NCBI RefSeq assembly: GCF_008831285.2
Contig: NC_045145.1
Location: 18,784,802-18,848,801 of the forward strand
Length of the DNA stretch: 64,000 nt
DNA from: Nymphaea colorata
Lineage: Eukaryota; Streptophyta; Magnoliopsida; Nymphaeales; Nymphaeaceae
Direction: 5' to 3'
Shown: piece after piece, positions 24,262 through 35,179 of the stretch
How the letters are laid out: each line of letters begins with the position of its first letter
How positions within the stretch are numbered: position 1 is the first letter of the stretch
The notes under the pieces: model-generated
The model's database searches: none
The model's input: the letters and a program-made list of their open reading frames with translations, nothing else
What the model was told of the DNA's origin: nothing
Made by a program: the position numbers and the translations under genes

Positions 24262-25512
24262 GGATTGATTTTCCGTCAGCTGTGAAGAAGTTATAGACAT
24301 GGTCGGGGATGTTTCTGCTTTGCATTCATATAGGTGTTGTAACCAGTCGACCACTGATTTGAGTGGTTAGAAATCCTAATAAAAAATATAGGGCCTTTGT
24401 GTCTGAGTCTGGACAGTGCCATATAAAGGGGAATATATAAACAGTGAAAGAGAAAAAAGCAGACTTGACATATATGATACTATTGTCCTGATCTAGTTAT
24501 CAAGATATTGGAGCTTGCTAGATCAGGCTATATTTGCTGGTTGTCACTTTGTGAACTTCCATCTTCCCCACTTCAAGCCAGATGAATATTTGAAGCATCT
24601 GGTAAATAAAATCCTTCCGGTTGCTGCCAAACAGGGGTAAGCTAATCAGCTAAATAATGGAAAAAATGTGTGCCCTCATGGCTTTGAAGAAGTCAGTGAA
24701 TTTACATCTCATGCACAAGATCATGACTTTGTGAGATTGGTTCTTCAAGGTGCATAGGTATAATCAAACATCTGTGAGATTGGTTCTTCAAGGTGCATAG
24801 GTATAATCAAACATCTGTTGCAGAAAAGATTGGAGAGGTATTATATTCCCTACGTCACATGCACCTTTCAATGATTAATGAAACTTGACCTTTTACCAAC
24901 CAACAAGGACAACTCAATCAAAATAGCTTCCTTCTATTCTCCCCCTAGCCAAAGCCAGGGTTGGAAGAAACTTTTACTTATGCATACGCACCATATTAGT
25001 GCAGGAATTTTCATGCACCAGTATGGTTAATAACTAAAACACCCTTAGTTCAGACTTGAAAAAAAAAATGAAAATGAAATAAAGAGAGACAGAGAGAGAG
25101 AGGAAGGGAAGGAGAATAGAGAGGTTAAAAACTTAAACATCAAACGCTGGATCCTCGGCGTTAACTGTAGGTACTGTTGGCAAATTTCTATCTTGCGATT
25201 TCAATTTCCTTGTCACCAAACTTTTACTTGTAAGTATTTTTTTTTTTTTAAAAGGCTTTTCTATGGTTTCCCGATGGAAGTTGAGGCCGATGGAGACGAA
25301 CGCCACATTCTCCGAATAATTAACGGACCTTCCATCAAACCTTGTGTTTGCAGCGCGGCTTGCAATCACCATGATCACGTCAACTTTTTAATCCTCTAAC
25401 AATGAGCCGTCAACGGCATGTCCAACTACTTGACCAGCTTGCTTAGCATAAAAGCATTTTTGGAACTCCCATCCATTCCTATCAGACCCTTGAAGAGTTC
25501 TGCGTCGATTAT
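24262..25512 (-). pseudogene. relic F': degraded FAR exons 7 and 3 (first-unit copy)
   Basis: About 24,262-24,320 keeps a piece of exon 7 (TTCCGTCAGCTGTGAAGAAG, the FTA-type stretch). 25,329-25,512 is exon 3 with both splice ends, reading IIDAELFKGL and NAFMLSKLV, then in-frame stops. The equivalent relic F is at 40,150-41,582. At 25,492-25,510 it keeps the uninterrupted site into which the SINE inserted in relic F. Confidence 0.65.
24730..24815. repeat. 43-bp perfect tandem duplication
   Basis: The 43-bp unit starting TGTGAGATTGGTTCTTCAAG occupies 24730-24772 and repeats exactly at 24773-24815. Surrounding sequence (24,530-24,730) has short open stretches but no family I can name. Confidence 0.85.
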
Positions 25513-25983
25513 CTAGTTAAAGAACAAAAGGTTCCATCAATTTCTCTCCATGGAAATGCAAGAAAGTTGTCACAATTTGGGTTATCATGAGTTGCTGGCA
25601 AATATTTTGGTTTTCTCTGCCCTTCCTGTTGCTCATCTTCTCTTGATCTCCTGTCTCATTTTGTCTTTTGCCCTTGGATTACGCAACGGTTTCTTATTTA
25701 TATATTTAAGTGATCTGGTACTTTCTCAACGAATACAAGGGATGGAGCCCGACCTCCAGTACTAGCGTTGCAGTAGAACCGTGTTGGGACACTATTTGCC
25801 GCACATTTTGCATAAATTGTCAATATAAGCATGCGTAGAAATACACAAAGGCACTCTACATATAAGCATACAGAGACACACGAAAACACATAGACATAAG
25901 TTTTATATATATATATATAAGGCATTTTTTTTATCCCTCTATGCGCATCTTATCATGACTTTAAGATCAGCTATATATTTCGC

Positions 25984-26770
25984 TCAAGCATAGCCACGAA
26001 TGACATGCTTCCGAAGGCCATGAAGGTGCTCGTTGACAATGTAATCCCTCCATTCGATCGCTGCCACATCAAATGTGAAGTTCATTATCTCCTCTCGAGA
26101 CATTTCCTTCATCAATTTTTTGTCATTGGCGATATCAAACCTGCAATTCATCAATCATATGAAAATCCACTTTTTCCATTTTAATTATTGCAGTGAAAGA
26201 AGCATGTAGTGGTTCATACATATGTGTGAGTGAGTGGATTGATTTACTTGAACACCTTACCTTCCTTTGTAACTTGTCTATGGCGCGTATGCCATCGATA
26301 ACTTTTTTAACATCATGTTCGTGCCCTTCACTTCTTTTGAGCTACCATTCCTCTCAGCTGACAAATGTGAAGATATGGCTGCCAGTGTGTCGAAGAGCTT
26401 CACCCTCTCCACTCGAACCGCTTTTCCTTGTGAATCAATGAAAGGAAAGGAGTGATAGTGCTCATAACAGTGTTCAAACAGCTCATCCCATCGTAAGGGG
26501 TTTATGGAACTTGTTCCGGTGTGATAAATGTTCAGCCCTGCAACACCTGACGATCCATGCCTTGCTATTGCAGCCAAGATTGCGTTTACGACCATGTCTG
26601 CAGGCACCTAAAATGATTACATATACAACCTGAACATTAGTTTTGTGCCAAGTTGAAAGAGAGAGAGATCAGAGAGAGAGATGGGTACCAAGTCAGCAAT
26701 CGTTTCTCCTCCTGCCGTGAAGAAGTTCAGTCGGCCTTTCCCGTAGTAGACCATAATCGGGTCTAGCATC
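25984..26770 (-). pseudogene. psi-FAR-E: truncated FAR with exons 7-9 only
   Basis: Exon 9 (25984-26140), exon 8 (26261-26607) and exon 7 (26689-26770) match FAR-D exons at a constant offset of 16,330 bp, apparently without a difference. It shares the FAR-D in-frame TAG (26278-26280). At about 26,817 homology to FAR-D intron 6 stops, and the next bases resemble the FAR-A 5' leader. Exons 1-6 are absent, so no reductase (glycine motif and YxxxK both missing) can be made. Confidence 0.85.
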
Positions 26771-26817
26771 CTAGAAGGCCGAGAGAATGCTTTATTTTAC
26801 ATACATAGCTATGGAAA

Positions 26818-26935
26818 ACTTATGACGAGGGAGGCTTGATAAGATGATGAGTTTCGAGCATCGCAGTTGGCAGTTTCAAGTTTCAACGCCAGCGGCATGC
26901 TATAGATGATTTTTTATTTTTTTTCTTTTTTTTTG
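26818..26935 (-). other. tandem-duplication junction: FAR-A-like leader joined to psi-FAR-E
   Basis: The bases after 26,817 read GACGAGGGAGGCTTGATAAG, then ATGATGAGTTTCG. FAR-A has GTACGAGGGAGGCTTGATCA, then GATGATCAGTTTCG, at about 6,766. So FAR-A-like leader and promoter DNA abuts intron 6 of a FAR-D type gene. This is where the second copy of the tandem unit begins. Confidence 0.75.
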
Positions 26936-28800
26936 GGTGTATGGTAGGTAGATCCATTCATTATTGACGTGGGTAGAGTCAGAACACTTAAAAAGTTAAC
27001 GGGGGGCGACAAGTTTCTAATTAATGATGGTGAAAATTTCATGGGCCATTTTGATTAATGATGAAAATGTCTTTATTTAACAGAAAAAGCCTTTTTCTAA
27101 AAACAAAACAAAATCATAAGAAGACTTAGAAACATTCTTTAAATAATTTTGAAAATGTCTTATTTTTTTTCTTTTGGCGTATGTATGTTGCCTCGTACAC
27201 GTGCATTTTTTTTTTGTCTGCTTTTCCCGGCAGAGCTGAAGCAGCAGTCCACCACTTCAAGGATGCAGTTTTTTTTTCTATGCTTTTGGTGTATTTTCCT
27301 GATGGCTTCGGTTGAGATATTTTCACACCCTTAGTTTTGGTCCCTTTGAGTTATATCTATAGGTTGCCCCCATTTATTAATTAAAATCACAAACAGAGGC
27401 AAAAAAAAAAAAAAACTAAGTTCCCATATTGCAAAAAAGAAGCTCACCGAAATATGAGAGAGCAAGAATTTTCAACAAGCAACTCCCTCCCCAAAAGAAA
27501 GCCCCATCTTGAGATCCAAAAAGTTCATATTACTAAAAATTTTTCAAAATCTCAATGATTTCTCTCAATAATATTATTATTGATAGGACAATAATGCCTC
27601 CCCACCCTATGTAAACTCAATTACGAAAAAATTACATCAATATTAGAGGTAAACCAAGGGAGCCTCAACTTTACGTATGACTTGAAATTTAAGCACTGAT
27701 TTGTAATTCTTTTAATTACTTTTTATATATGTGCCTGTGGGAGGCATTTACGGACCCGCATCATTGAACGTATATAGCGGTGTTTGTCAAACTTTAAAAG
27801 AATGCAGAATTTTAAAGTCGTATTTTACTGCCTTCCCTGAAATTCATGACTCGCATGCATGTGCTCCGAGGGATTTCTTGAGTTTTTTTTTTTTTTGATC
27901 AGTTATGCAGGAGATCCTGGTAGCTGGAGACTCCCATCAACATAAATATAGATCCAACAAATATGATTGGTGCTTTTGTTTAGGTTTGATGGCCCCCAGA
28001 TTTGAAGTCCATGGATACCACAGATCTTGAAACCGCGAATCACCCAAGTGTTCATGACTTTTATAATGTAATGTGGATTCGAATGTGATATGGAATGCAT
28101 GGTTGTGACATCATCCACTGTTTAACTTAGTAGAACATATTGACATACCGTCTTCGTTTGAAAAAAAATGCGTCGTTATTGGTTTCTTCTCGAATTTTGA
28201 CCAATAAATTAGTAATCAGAAAGATCTCCCGTCGTCCCGCGTCTGTTATTCGTTGAACGCACTCGCCACACCGTAATGTACTCATTTTCTTCTGAAAAAT
28301 CCTTCGGCTCTAGCTTTTTGTAATTAACAACCTAAACGTCATTACTCAAACGGCGAGTGATCTAACGAAATCAATTTGTTGCTCCCGGCCCTACTGGGGT
28401 TTCCGTTCTTAAAAGGTTCATTGTCATTAAAAAAGAAAAGAAAAAAGGGCAATATTTCATTTGTATTAAATGAGTAAAATTTTTTCCTTAATTTTTGTGG
28501 TATTGAATGGTATTTTAATTTTTTTATGTTAATCAAATATTTGTCAAAAATAATTCAAAGTTTCAAGCATAATCGTTCTTTAAAATTAAGTCAAATTGAA
28601 ATAAGTTCTACAGCGTCAAGGAGCATCAAACAATAGCAAACACAATACCTATGTACCATATGTTCATATAGGCCTCAAAGGAAGACATGACCTTCGAGAC
28701 ATAAACATTGTGGTGGTACGGCGGAAGTAATTTTTCCCAAATAAACATTCAAAAAATATGTATTATAAAAGAAAAGGAAGGATACTTTTGTTAGAGTAAT
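26936..28800. other. intergenic DNA, second copy of duplicated spacer
   Basis: From about 27,340 to 28,560 it matches 7,100-8,360 with scattered substitutions and small indels. No gene seen. Confidence 0.7.
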
Positions 28801-30154
28801 AGATGATAATGTTTGGCCGCTGAAACTTTGGTTTTCAGAAATCCAAGGTGTGCATGGCCGGTGATAGGGCTGGGCTAGGGAAGGGTCCCTCCTTTTTCAC
28901 TAAGCTGCCGGTGTAGGCACCTAAGTAAAGAGAAAAGAGGTCATCTTTTCTTCTTTCATTTATTTCCTTTTCCTTCTTCTACTATCACACCAACACTGTT
29001 CTTCTACTATTATATTAATAATTTTTTATTTTGTTTCATTTTTTTTGTTTTGCTTTTTTTTCTTCCCCTTCTTTCTCGTGGTAGTTTCCCTTCATATACT
29101 GTTTTTTATATGCCTATATATACAGGTGCTCCCTGGGCAGTTCTAGGGCCTAAGAATTTTTTTTCCCTTCTCTCTCCGTCTAATTTTACTTTCTTCGTTC
29201 TTTTTCTTTTGTTTTTTTCCTTAGTTTTCTTTTTTTTTTTTTCTTTTCATTCTTCATCTTCTTCCTTGTTATATTTTCCCATTTCATATACTGTTGTCTC
29301 CCTGCCTTGGCTTGCCTGGTGGGCCACCGCCGAGTCCCACCTCGTACTTCTGACTACTAAAGTAATGAGTACAAAGGCCTTGTGATGGTACACAAACTAT
29401 TGGATGAAAATGTCGGCGTATTTGCTACGGATGTTTACATAAGAAACATCTAGTCTTAAAGGTGAAATGAATATTCAGCTCAGTTGACGACAAAAATCGC
29501 AAGTGAATTTAGGTTAAGCAGTGAAGGCTGAAAAGAAATATAAAAAAGTTAAATCACATTGTTGACTGTATCTGCTGTCCAAGTATCCCAATTTTTTTAG
29601 CATATCATCTGTGTGGATAAGCATGGATAAGCTTGCAAAGAAAAATGTCTGTTGTTATAGCTGAAGCATAATGCAGATTATTATGCAGCTTGTGGGTGTG
29701 GTTGCATGCTCCTCCACTTGGGTTCTCATTTGATATTCTTTTCCATATAAGCTTGTTTCTTATGTTAGATTTTGATTATATTATGAAGCCTCTAATAAGG
29801 CCTGCATGTTCGCTTGGAATGATGCTCCGATCATAATGAGCGGTGATTGGATAATTTGGATTGAAAATGACTTTTTCCTCCAATTGCCTTTGTGGTTTTT
29901 TCCCTTTCTTGTTTCCAGGTTGACATTTTCGGCTTTTTACTACAGCATAAAGTTCTACATGCAGGAAATTGTGTTTTTTCGGCATGATCTACTCTACAGA
30001 ATGTGTTGATCTTGCCTTATTCCTCCTACAAAGGATGAGACAGATGATCCTTTGAGCATGTAAAGTTTCCTTCTGTTGTAGTTGCAATATTCTTTCCTAA
30101 ACAGAACCTCTAATGAAAGCATCTTTGTTTGATGCAGCTTGTTGTTACCATTGC

Positions 30155-30462
30155 TGTTGTAAGGAAAGGATATTTCACCAACGTCTACCAAAATTATAGC
30201 AAGTTGTTGAAGGCGATCTTGCCTTATCTAGATTTTCCTTATCTAACTTTCCTTCCTCGTTTTTCTTGCCCTGTTATGGATGAGTCATCCAATCTGGAAA
30301 ATAGCTGTTAACATGACGTTGGGACCTTACCTTGTATCATTATAAGGCCTGTGTATTTGGTAAAAGGAATATAGTGAGTGAGAGTTTTCTTCTCTCGTGG
30401 ATGTAGGCCAATGGTTGAACCACGTTAAATTTCCATCTTCTTTTCTTCTTAACATTCCAACA
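30155..30462 (+). repeat. 5' LTR of copia B
   Basis: 308 bp, starting TGTTGTAAGG and ending CATTCCAACA. Confidence 0.9.
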
Positions 30463-30474
30463 TGGTATCAGAGC
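30463..30474 (+). other. copia B primer-binding site
   Basis: TGGTATCAGAGC, the complement of the plant initiator-Met tRNA 3' region used by most copia elements, directly after the LTR. Confidence 0.9.
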
Positions 30475-30520
30475 ATTAGGTGTGTTCCTTCTTCTTCCTG
30501 GCTGTTACAGGCACTTCTCC

Positions 30521-32602
30521 ATGGCCCAGATGATGGAGAAAATTGTGGTTCAAGAACACTCAAATCCGGGCAACAAAATCACCTTCGCTTTGCTAAATGG
30601 CTCAAATTACTTGGCTTGGTCCAAGTCGGCTATGTTCTACCTCAGTGGCAAATCGAAGCTGGACTATGTCAACGATGATCTTCCCAAGCCCAATGAGAAC
30701 GACTCATCCTACAAGGAATGGAGATCCAATAATCATCTTGTCATGTCTTGGCTCCTCAATTCCATGGAGCCCAAGATTGCGCAGGGATTCTATTTTGCTG
30801 AAACTGCGTCTCAAGTGTGGAAGAAGGCCAAGGATCTATATGGCGAAAAAAATCAACTTGCTCACATGTTTCACCTGTCCCAAAGCATTAGGGCTGCACA
30901 CGAGCCGAGTCGAGCTCGAGCTTGCCCAGCTCGAGCTCGACTCGACTCAACGAGCTCGAACTCGACTCGAACTCGAGTCGAGCTACCTAACACAAGCTCG
31001 AGCTCGACTTGATTAAATAAAGTCGAGCTCGAGCTCGACTCGATTAACTCGATTAGCTCATCTAAATAAAATATGATCATTCTTTTTAAAATATCTAGTA
31101 AATTTCATGACGTGGGATGAAATTTGTGAATCACTCAACCGAGTCAACCCTGCCAACAGTTTAGAGCTGCAAATAGACACCATTTGGTATTAGACTGTTC
31201 TCATTATTAACTATTATAGAATCATAAGCTGATGACTGAACAAAATGGAAATAGGACATAATGTATATAAACGAGTCGAGTCGAGTATAAACGAGTAGAG
31301 TTCTTAAAACTCGAACTCGACTCGTTTACTCATTCGAGTTTCATTGTAAGCTCGAACTCGACTCGTTTATAAACGAGTCGAGCTCGAGCCGAGTTTAACC
31401 GGGCGAGTTCGAGTCGAGCCCGAGCTGGCTCGACTCGTTGTGCAGCCCTACAAAGCATCCACAACACAAGAAAGGATAGTCAATCTCTTAGCAAGTGTTT
31501 CGGGGAACTACAGGGAAAATGGGACGAGCTGGACTATCTTATGGCCATGTCCCAAAGATTGAGCTCAAAAGAAAAGATTCGTGAATAGCAAAAAATATTT
31601 GAACTTCTAGCCAGTCTCGGACCCGAGTATGAATCTACAAGGAAGCATATTCTTATGTCTCCTATTCCTTTGCCCCTATCTACGATATGTTCTCTTCTCT
31701 TAAGTGGTGAATCTAGAAAACTTGTGATGAATTCTTCGTCTGGAACTAGTGAAATAGAACAAACCGAAAGGACTGCCTTCATTGCAAACAACTTCAGTAC
31801 TCAAGATGTTAAGGGTAGAACCAGACCCAAACGATTCTGCACTTACTGCAAAAAGGATGGTCACACTCGTGACCGTTGCTGGGATATTTATGGGAGACCT
31901 AATGACAGAAAGAGGGTTGACAAACCTAAGGATGCTACACCAAGTGCCAAAGTCGCCACAACAAATGAAAAATCAGACACTCTGGATCTTCCTATAATTC
32001 TAGGAAAAATCAATGAACTGCTTCAAAGTGTCAAAGGAACTCAATTTGTTGTTGCTGCCTCAGCCCAGTTAAACTCTGCAGCAGAAAACAAAGGTATGCT
32101 CATCCCTAACCGGTGGATTGTCGATTCAGGGGCCAGCGAACATATGATCATGAATAGCTCTATTTTACGTGATATTACTCCTCCACGAAAATACACTACT
32201 GTTACTATAGCCAATGGGTCGCACATAAATGTTGAAAGTATTAGAAATTTACGGTTCTTTGATTCCTCTGACACTTCCAAGGTCCTATACATGCCTGATC
32301 TGTCCTCTAATCTACTAACTGTCTCCAAAATCACTAGAGACCTGAATTGTGAGGTTATTTTTTCACCTTCTAATGTGATACTTCAGGACATAGTGACAAA
32401 GAAGAAGATTGGTGAAGGTCACATGGACCGTGGCCTCTACATTTTAGAAGACAAAATGCAAGCTCTCTCGGCAATGGTGCAAGACGATGGCTCAATGTGG
32501 CACCAATGCCTCGGACATATTTCGAGTAGACCTTTAAAAATTTTATTTCCTAGTATGCAATTTGATTCCGACCTTTGTGAGAATGCAAAGAGGCAAAAAT
32601 GA
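30521..32602 (+). pseudogene. copia B gag-protease frame, interrupted
   Basis: Starts at ATG 30521. Gag motifs NYLAWSKSAMFYLSGKSKL and KIAQGFYFAETASQVW are followed by the MITE insertion (30889-31450). MITE plus target duplication is 570 bp, a multiple of three, so the frame resumes. A TAG at 31586-31588 breaks gag. A CCHC zinc knuckle (CTYCKKDGHTRDRC) is near 31,840 and the protease site DSGASEHM near 32,125. A pre-integrase motif (MWHQCLGH) precedes the TGA at 32600-32602, where integrase continues in another frame. Confidence 0.85.
30889..31450. mobile_element. hAT-like MITE nested in copia B gag
   Basis: 562 bp with perfect 12-bp terminal inverted repeats TAGGGCTGCACA / TGTGCAGCCCTA. It is flanked by exact 8-bp duplications CAAAGCAT (30881-30888 and 31451-31458). 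The TAGGG start and 8-bp duplication are hAT hallmarks. The interior has no coding capacity. Both arms are packed with CGAGTCGAGCTCG words, so the element can form a long imperfect hairpin. Confidence 0.88.
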
Positions 32603-32638
32603 CAAGATGACCTTTTTCTCACTCTGAAAGCAAGTCTA

Positions 32639-33396
32639 GTGTTCCTTTTGAGTTAATTCACTCTGATGTGTCGGGCCCTGTGCCTATGGATTCTTATTCC
32701 AATTTCAAACATTATGTGTTATTCATTGATGACTTTTCCCTTTTCACTTGGATTTATTTATTAAAGTCCAAAGATGATGTGTTTTCCAAGTTCAAGGAAT
32801 TATACAAGTTGATTGAAGTCCAGTATGGAGCACATGTTAAAATTTTTCGGTCTGACAATGAGACAGAATTTAAAAATCACCAGTTTGATATCTTTGAGAA
32901 GGAACATGGTATTATTCATCAGTATTCATGTGTTAGAACGCTCCAGCAAAATGGTGTCTCCGAACGAAAAAATAGACGAATTCAAGAGGTAACAAGATCT
33001 CTCTTGTTTCAAATGAATATGCCCAAGTGTTTTTGGAGTGATGTTGTACTTACGGCGTGTTATATTATAAATCGCTCTCCCTCAAAGGGGCTACATGGTA
33101 AGGCACCTCTTGAAGTGTTAGTGCAAAGAAAATTAAACATCTCTCACATGCGTGTTTTTGGGTGCACAATATACGTAAAAAATTCAGAGGGCGACAAATT
33201 AAGTCCTAGAGCTACTAAATGTGTTTTCCTAGGTTACTCATCCTCAAAAAAGGTGTACAAGTGCTATGATGTTAAGAATAGTCGTCTGTTCATTTCTCGT
33301 GATGTGGTGTTTCATGAAAAAACTCCCTTCTTTCACCCTATTGATTATGTTGGGCGGGGGAGGAAGCTTCACACAACCTTGTTCAACCTTGTATAG
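32639..33396 (+). pseudogene. copia B integrase
   Basis: In a different frame from gag-protease, indicating indels near 32,595-32,620. The DDE catalytic triad positions are visible: D in LIHSDVSGP, D in FRSDNETEF (usually SDNGTEF, so G is changed to E) and E in QQNGVSERKNR. The downstream stretch VFGCTIYVKN...KCVFLGYSS is the copia integrase C-terminal region. The frame stops at 33394-33396, where reverse transcriptase would normally begin. Confidence 0.85.
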
Positions 33397-33456
33397 ACGA
33401 CTACAAGGAATTTGATGTTGTGATTTCTACTCATCATTCAGCTGATCAGTCAACAT

Positions 33457-34053
33457 ATGCATGCTCCAAAACCGGGACACGTTAAAATGGTGGATCAAAT
33501 TTTGAGATATCTAAAGAAAACTGCCGGTCAGGAACTGTGGTATAAAATAAATGGAAACATTGACATCAAGGGCTATTTTGACGCAGATTGGGCAGGAGGA
33601 GTGGATAGAAAATCTATAACAGGCTATTGTGTATTTCTTAGAGGCAATTTAGTTTCATGGAAAAGTAAGAAACAAAACATTGTTTCAAGGTCAAGCGTAG
33701 AAGCTGAATACATATCTATGGCTACTGCTGCTAGCAAACTCATTTGGGTAAAGAATTTCATTCAAGAACTTGGCTTCAAGGTTGATTATCCTATTCCTAT
33801 GTTTTGTGACAATCTGGCTGCCATTCACATTGCTGCAAATTCGGTATTTCATGAACGAACAAAGCATTTGGAAATTGACTGCCATTATGTAAGGGAAAAA
33901 GTGCAAAAGAAAGATATATGTACCCCCTATAGCAAGAGTTGCAATCAATTGGCTGATGGTCTTACCAAGGGACTCACGATCAAGCATTTTAATGAAATCA
34001 AAGTCAAGTGGGGCTGCTGGAATCTTTATGCCACACTTGAGGGGGAGTGTTGA
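33457..34053 (+). pseudogene. copia B RNase H
   Basis: Starts MHAPKPGHVKMVDQILRYLK, the segment that follows reverse transcriptase in copia polyproteins. It contains GYFDADWAG, DRKSITGYCVF, SRSSVEAEYISMA, CDNLAAIHIAANSVFHERTK and LADGLTK. The open frame ends at the TGA formed at the 3' LTR boundary. Reverse transcriptase (YVDD-type motif) is missing between 33,396 and 33,457. Confidence 0.88.
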
Positions 34054-34383
34054 AAGGAAATGATATTTCACCAACGTCTACCAAAATTATAGGAAGTTGT
34101 TGAAGGCGATCTTGCCTTATCAAGATTTTCCTTATCTAACTTTCCTTCCTCGTTTTTCTTGCTCTGTTGTTTTTCTTGCTCTGTTATGGATGAGTCATCC
34201 AATCTGGAAAATAGCTGTTAACGTGTTTATCTTTACACGTTGGGACCTTACCTTGTATCATTATAAGGCCTATGTATTTGGTAAAAGGAATATAGTGAGT
34301 GAGAGTTTTCTTCTCTCCTGGATGTAGGCCAGTGGCCGGACCACGTTAAATTTCCATCTTCTTTTCTTCTTAACATTCCAACA
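34048..34383 (+). repeat. 3' LTR of copia B
   Basis: 336 bp; 28 bp longer than the 5' LTR because of a 17-bp and an 11-bp indel. It follows the polypurine tract CTTGAGGGGGAG. Confidence 0.9.
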
Positions 34384-34718
34384 ATTGCTCATCAAAGTCA
34401 TCTCTGCCCTTTGCCACTGACTGTACAACCAATAATTTGGAACTATGACCACTGTATCCGATTGTACCCTACACCGCATACGGCAATATTGTAACATTGT
34501 GCTTTCACAGTTTAACTTGATTCTTTTGTGTTTTTCTTTATCTTATTGCCTCTTTATCTTGTTTGTCGCCAATGCAGATAGTATTAGGTGATCGGAGTGA
34601 CCAGAAGATGTTCAAGTATATGGGCACTACTTGCCTCAACCCAGGATCGTTTTCTAATGACAGTACATTTGTTCCCTATCGGCCTTGCACTTAGGAAGTT
34701 GAGCTCTCGTCCTTATAG

Positions 34719-35179
34719 CGTCACTCCTTAGTTTCTATGATCATGACGGCAAGATGTGTAAGTGTTGGATCCAGCCGACCTGATACCCAGTGCCTGCATT
34801 ATGGGCGTCTGCAGAGAACTCAAGAGGGGCGGTGCCCACGCCTTGTGGGTGGTCGAATCAGACGTGAAGAAAGAAAAAAGCCAATTGCTTCCACACTAGT
34901 TCCAGTTCATCTGTCAAAGGTTGTTTATCATTATGCGCTTGAAGGAAATTTTCTTGTGCTCAGAGTGTTTGTTCTTTTCATTTCATAACAAGAAGCAGCA
35001 AAGCTGTTGATCCCATGAAGCCCAACATTTAGCAAGCATTACAATCGTATACGACCGACACATGTAAGAGTAAAGATGCAATTTATTTGCACGCACAACA
35101 TAGGCTTCTAAGATATATATATATATATATATATCTATATATATATATATATATATATATGGACTGTGAAATATTTTGC
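34719..35179. other. DPB2-B 3' flank and spacer
   Basis: Matches 12,237-12,490 and then 13,449-13,678, skipping the roughly 950 bp present only in the first unit. (TA)n occupies 35,113-35,160. No gene. Confidence 0.65.

Larger units (their letters stand above)
30155..34383 (+). mobile_element. copia B: Ty1/copia retrotransposon lacking reverse transcriptase
   Basis: LTRs at 30155-30462 and 34048-34383 (TG...CA), flanked by exact 5-bp duplications ATTGC (30150-30154, 34384-34388). DPB2-A has a single ATTGC at 10084-10088, the empty site. A primer-binding site follows the 5' LTR and a polypurine tract precedes the 3' LTR. The interior order is gag, zinc knuckle, protease, integrase, RNase H, which is copia order, but the reverse transcriptase between integrase and RNase H is absent. 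The coding frame also has stops, frameshifts and a nested MITE. The LTRs differ by several substitutions plus a 17-bp and an 11-bp indel, so the insertion is not recent. Confidence 0.92.
29949..34718 (+). pseudogene. DPB2: DPB2-B: second copy of the broken DPB2 3' fragment
   Basis: Exon a (about 29949-30059) reads IKFYMQEIVFFRHDLLYRMC, then a TGA (30007-30009), then SCLIPPTKDETDDP; it has the same 1-nt loss near its end as DPB2-A. Exon b is split by copia B (30138-30154 and 34389-34482) and reads HLCPLPLTVQPIIWNYDH. Its donor has become GC (CATACG|GCAATA). Exon c (34578-34718) reads IVLGDRSDQ, KYMGTTCLNPGSF and TFVPYRPCT, with a TAG at 34692-34694 (CAG to TAG compared with DPB2-A). It lacks the 223-bp insertion and copia A found in DPB2-A, and is otherwise collinear with it. 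Confidence 0.75.

Noticed and set aside
24530-24730. Short coding-looking stretch (FAGCHFVNFHLPHFKPDEYL)
   Set aside because: Only one short open piece, no family recognised, interrupted soon after; not enough to call a gene.
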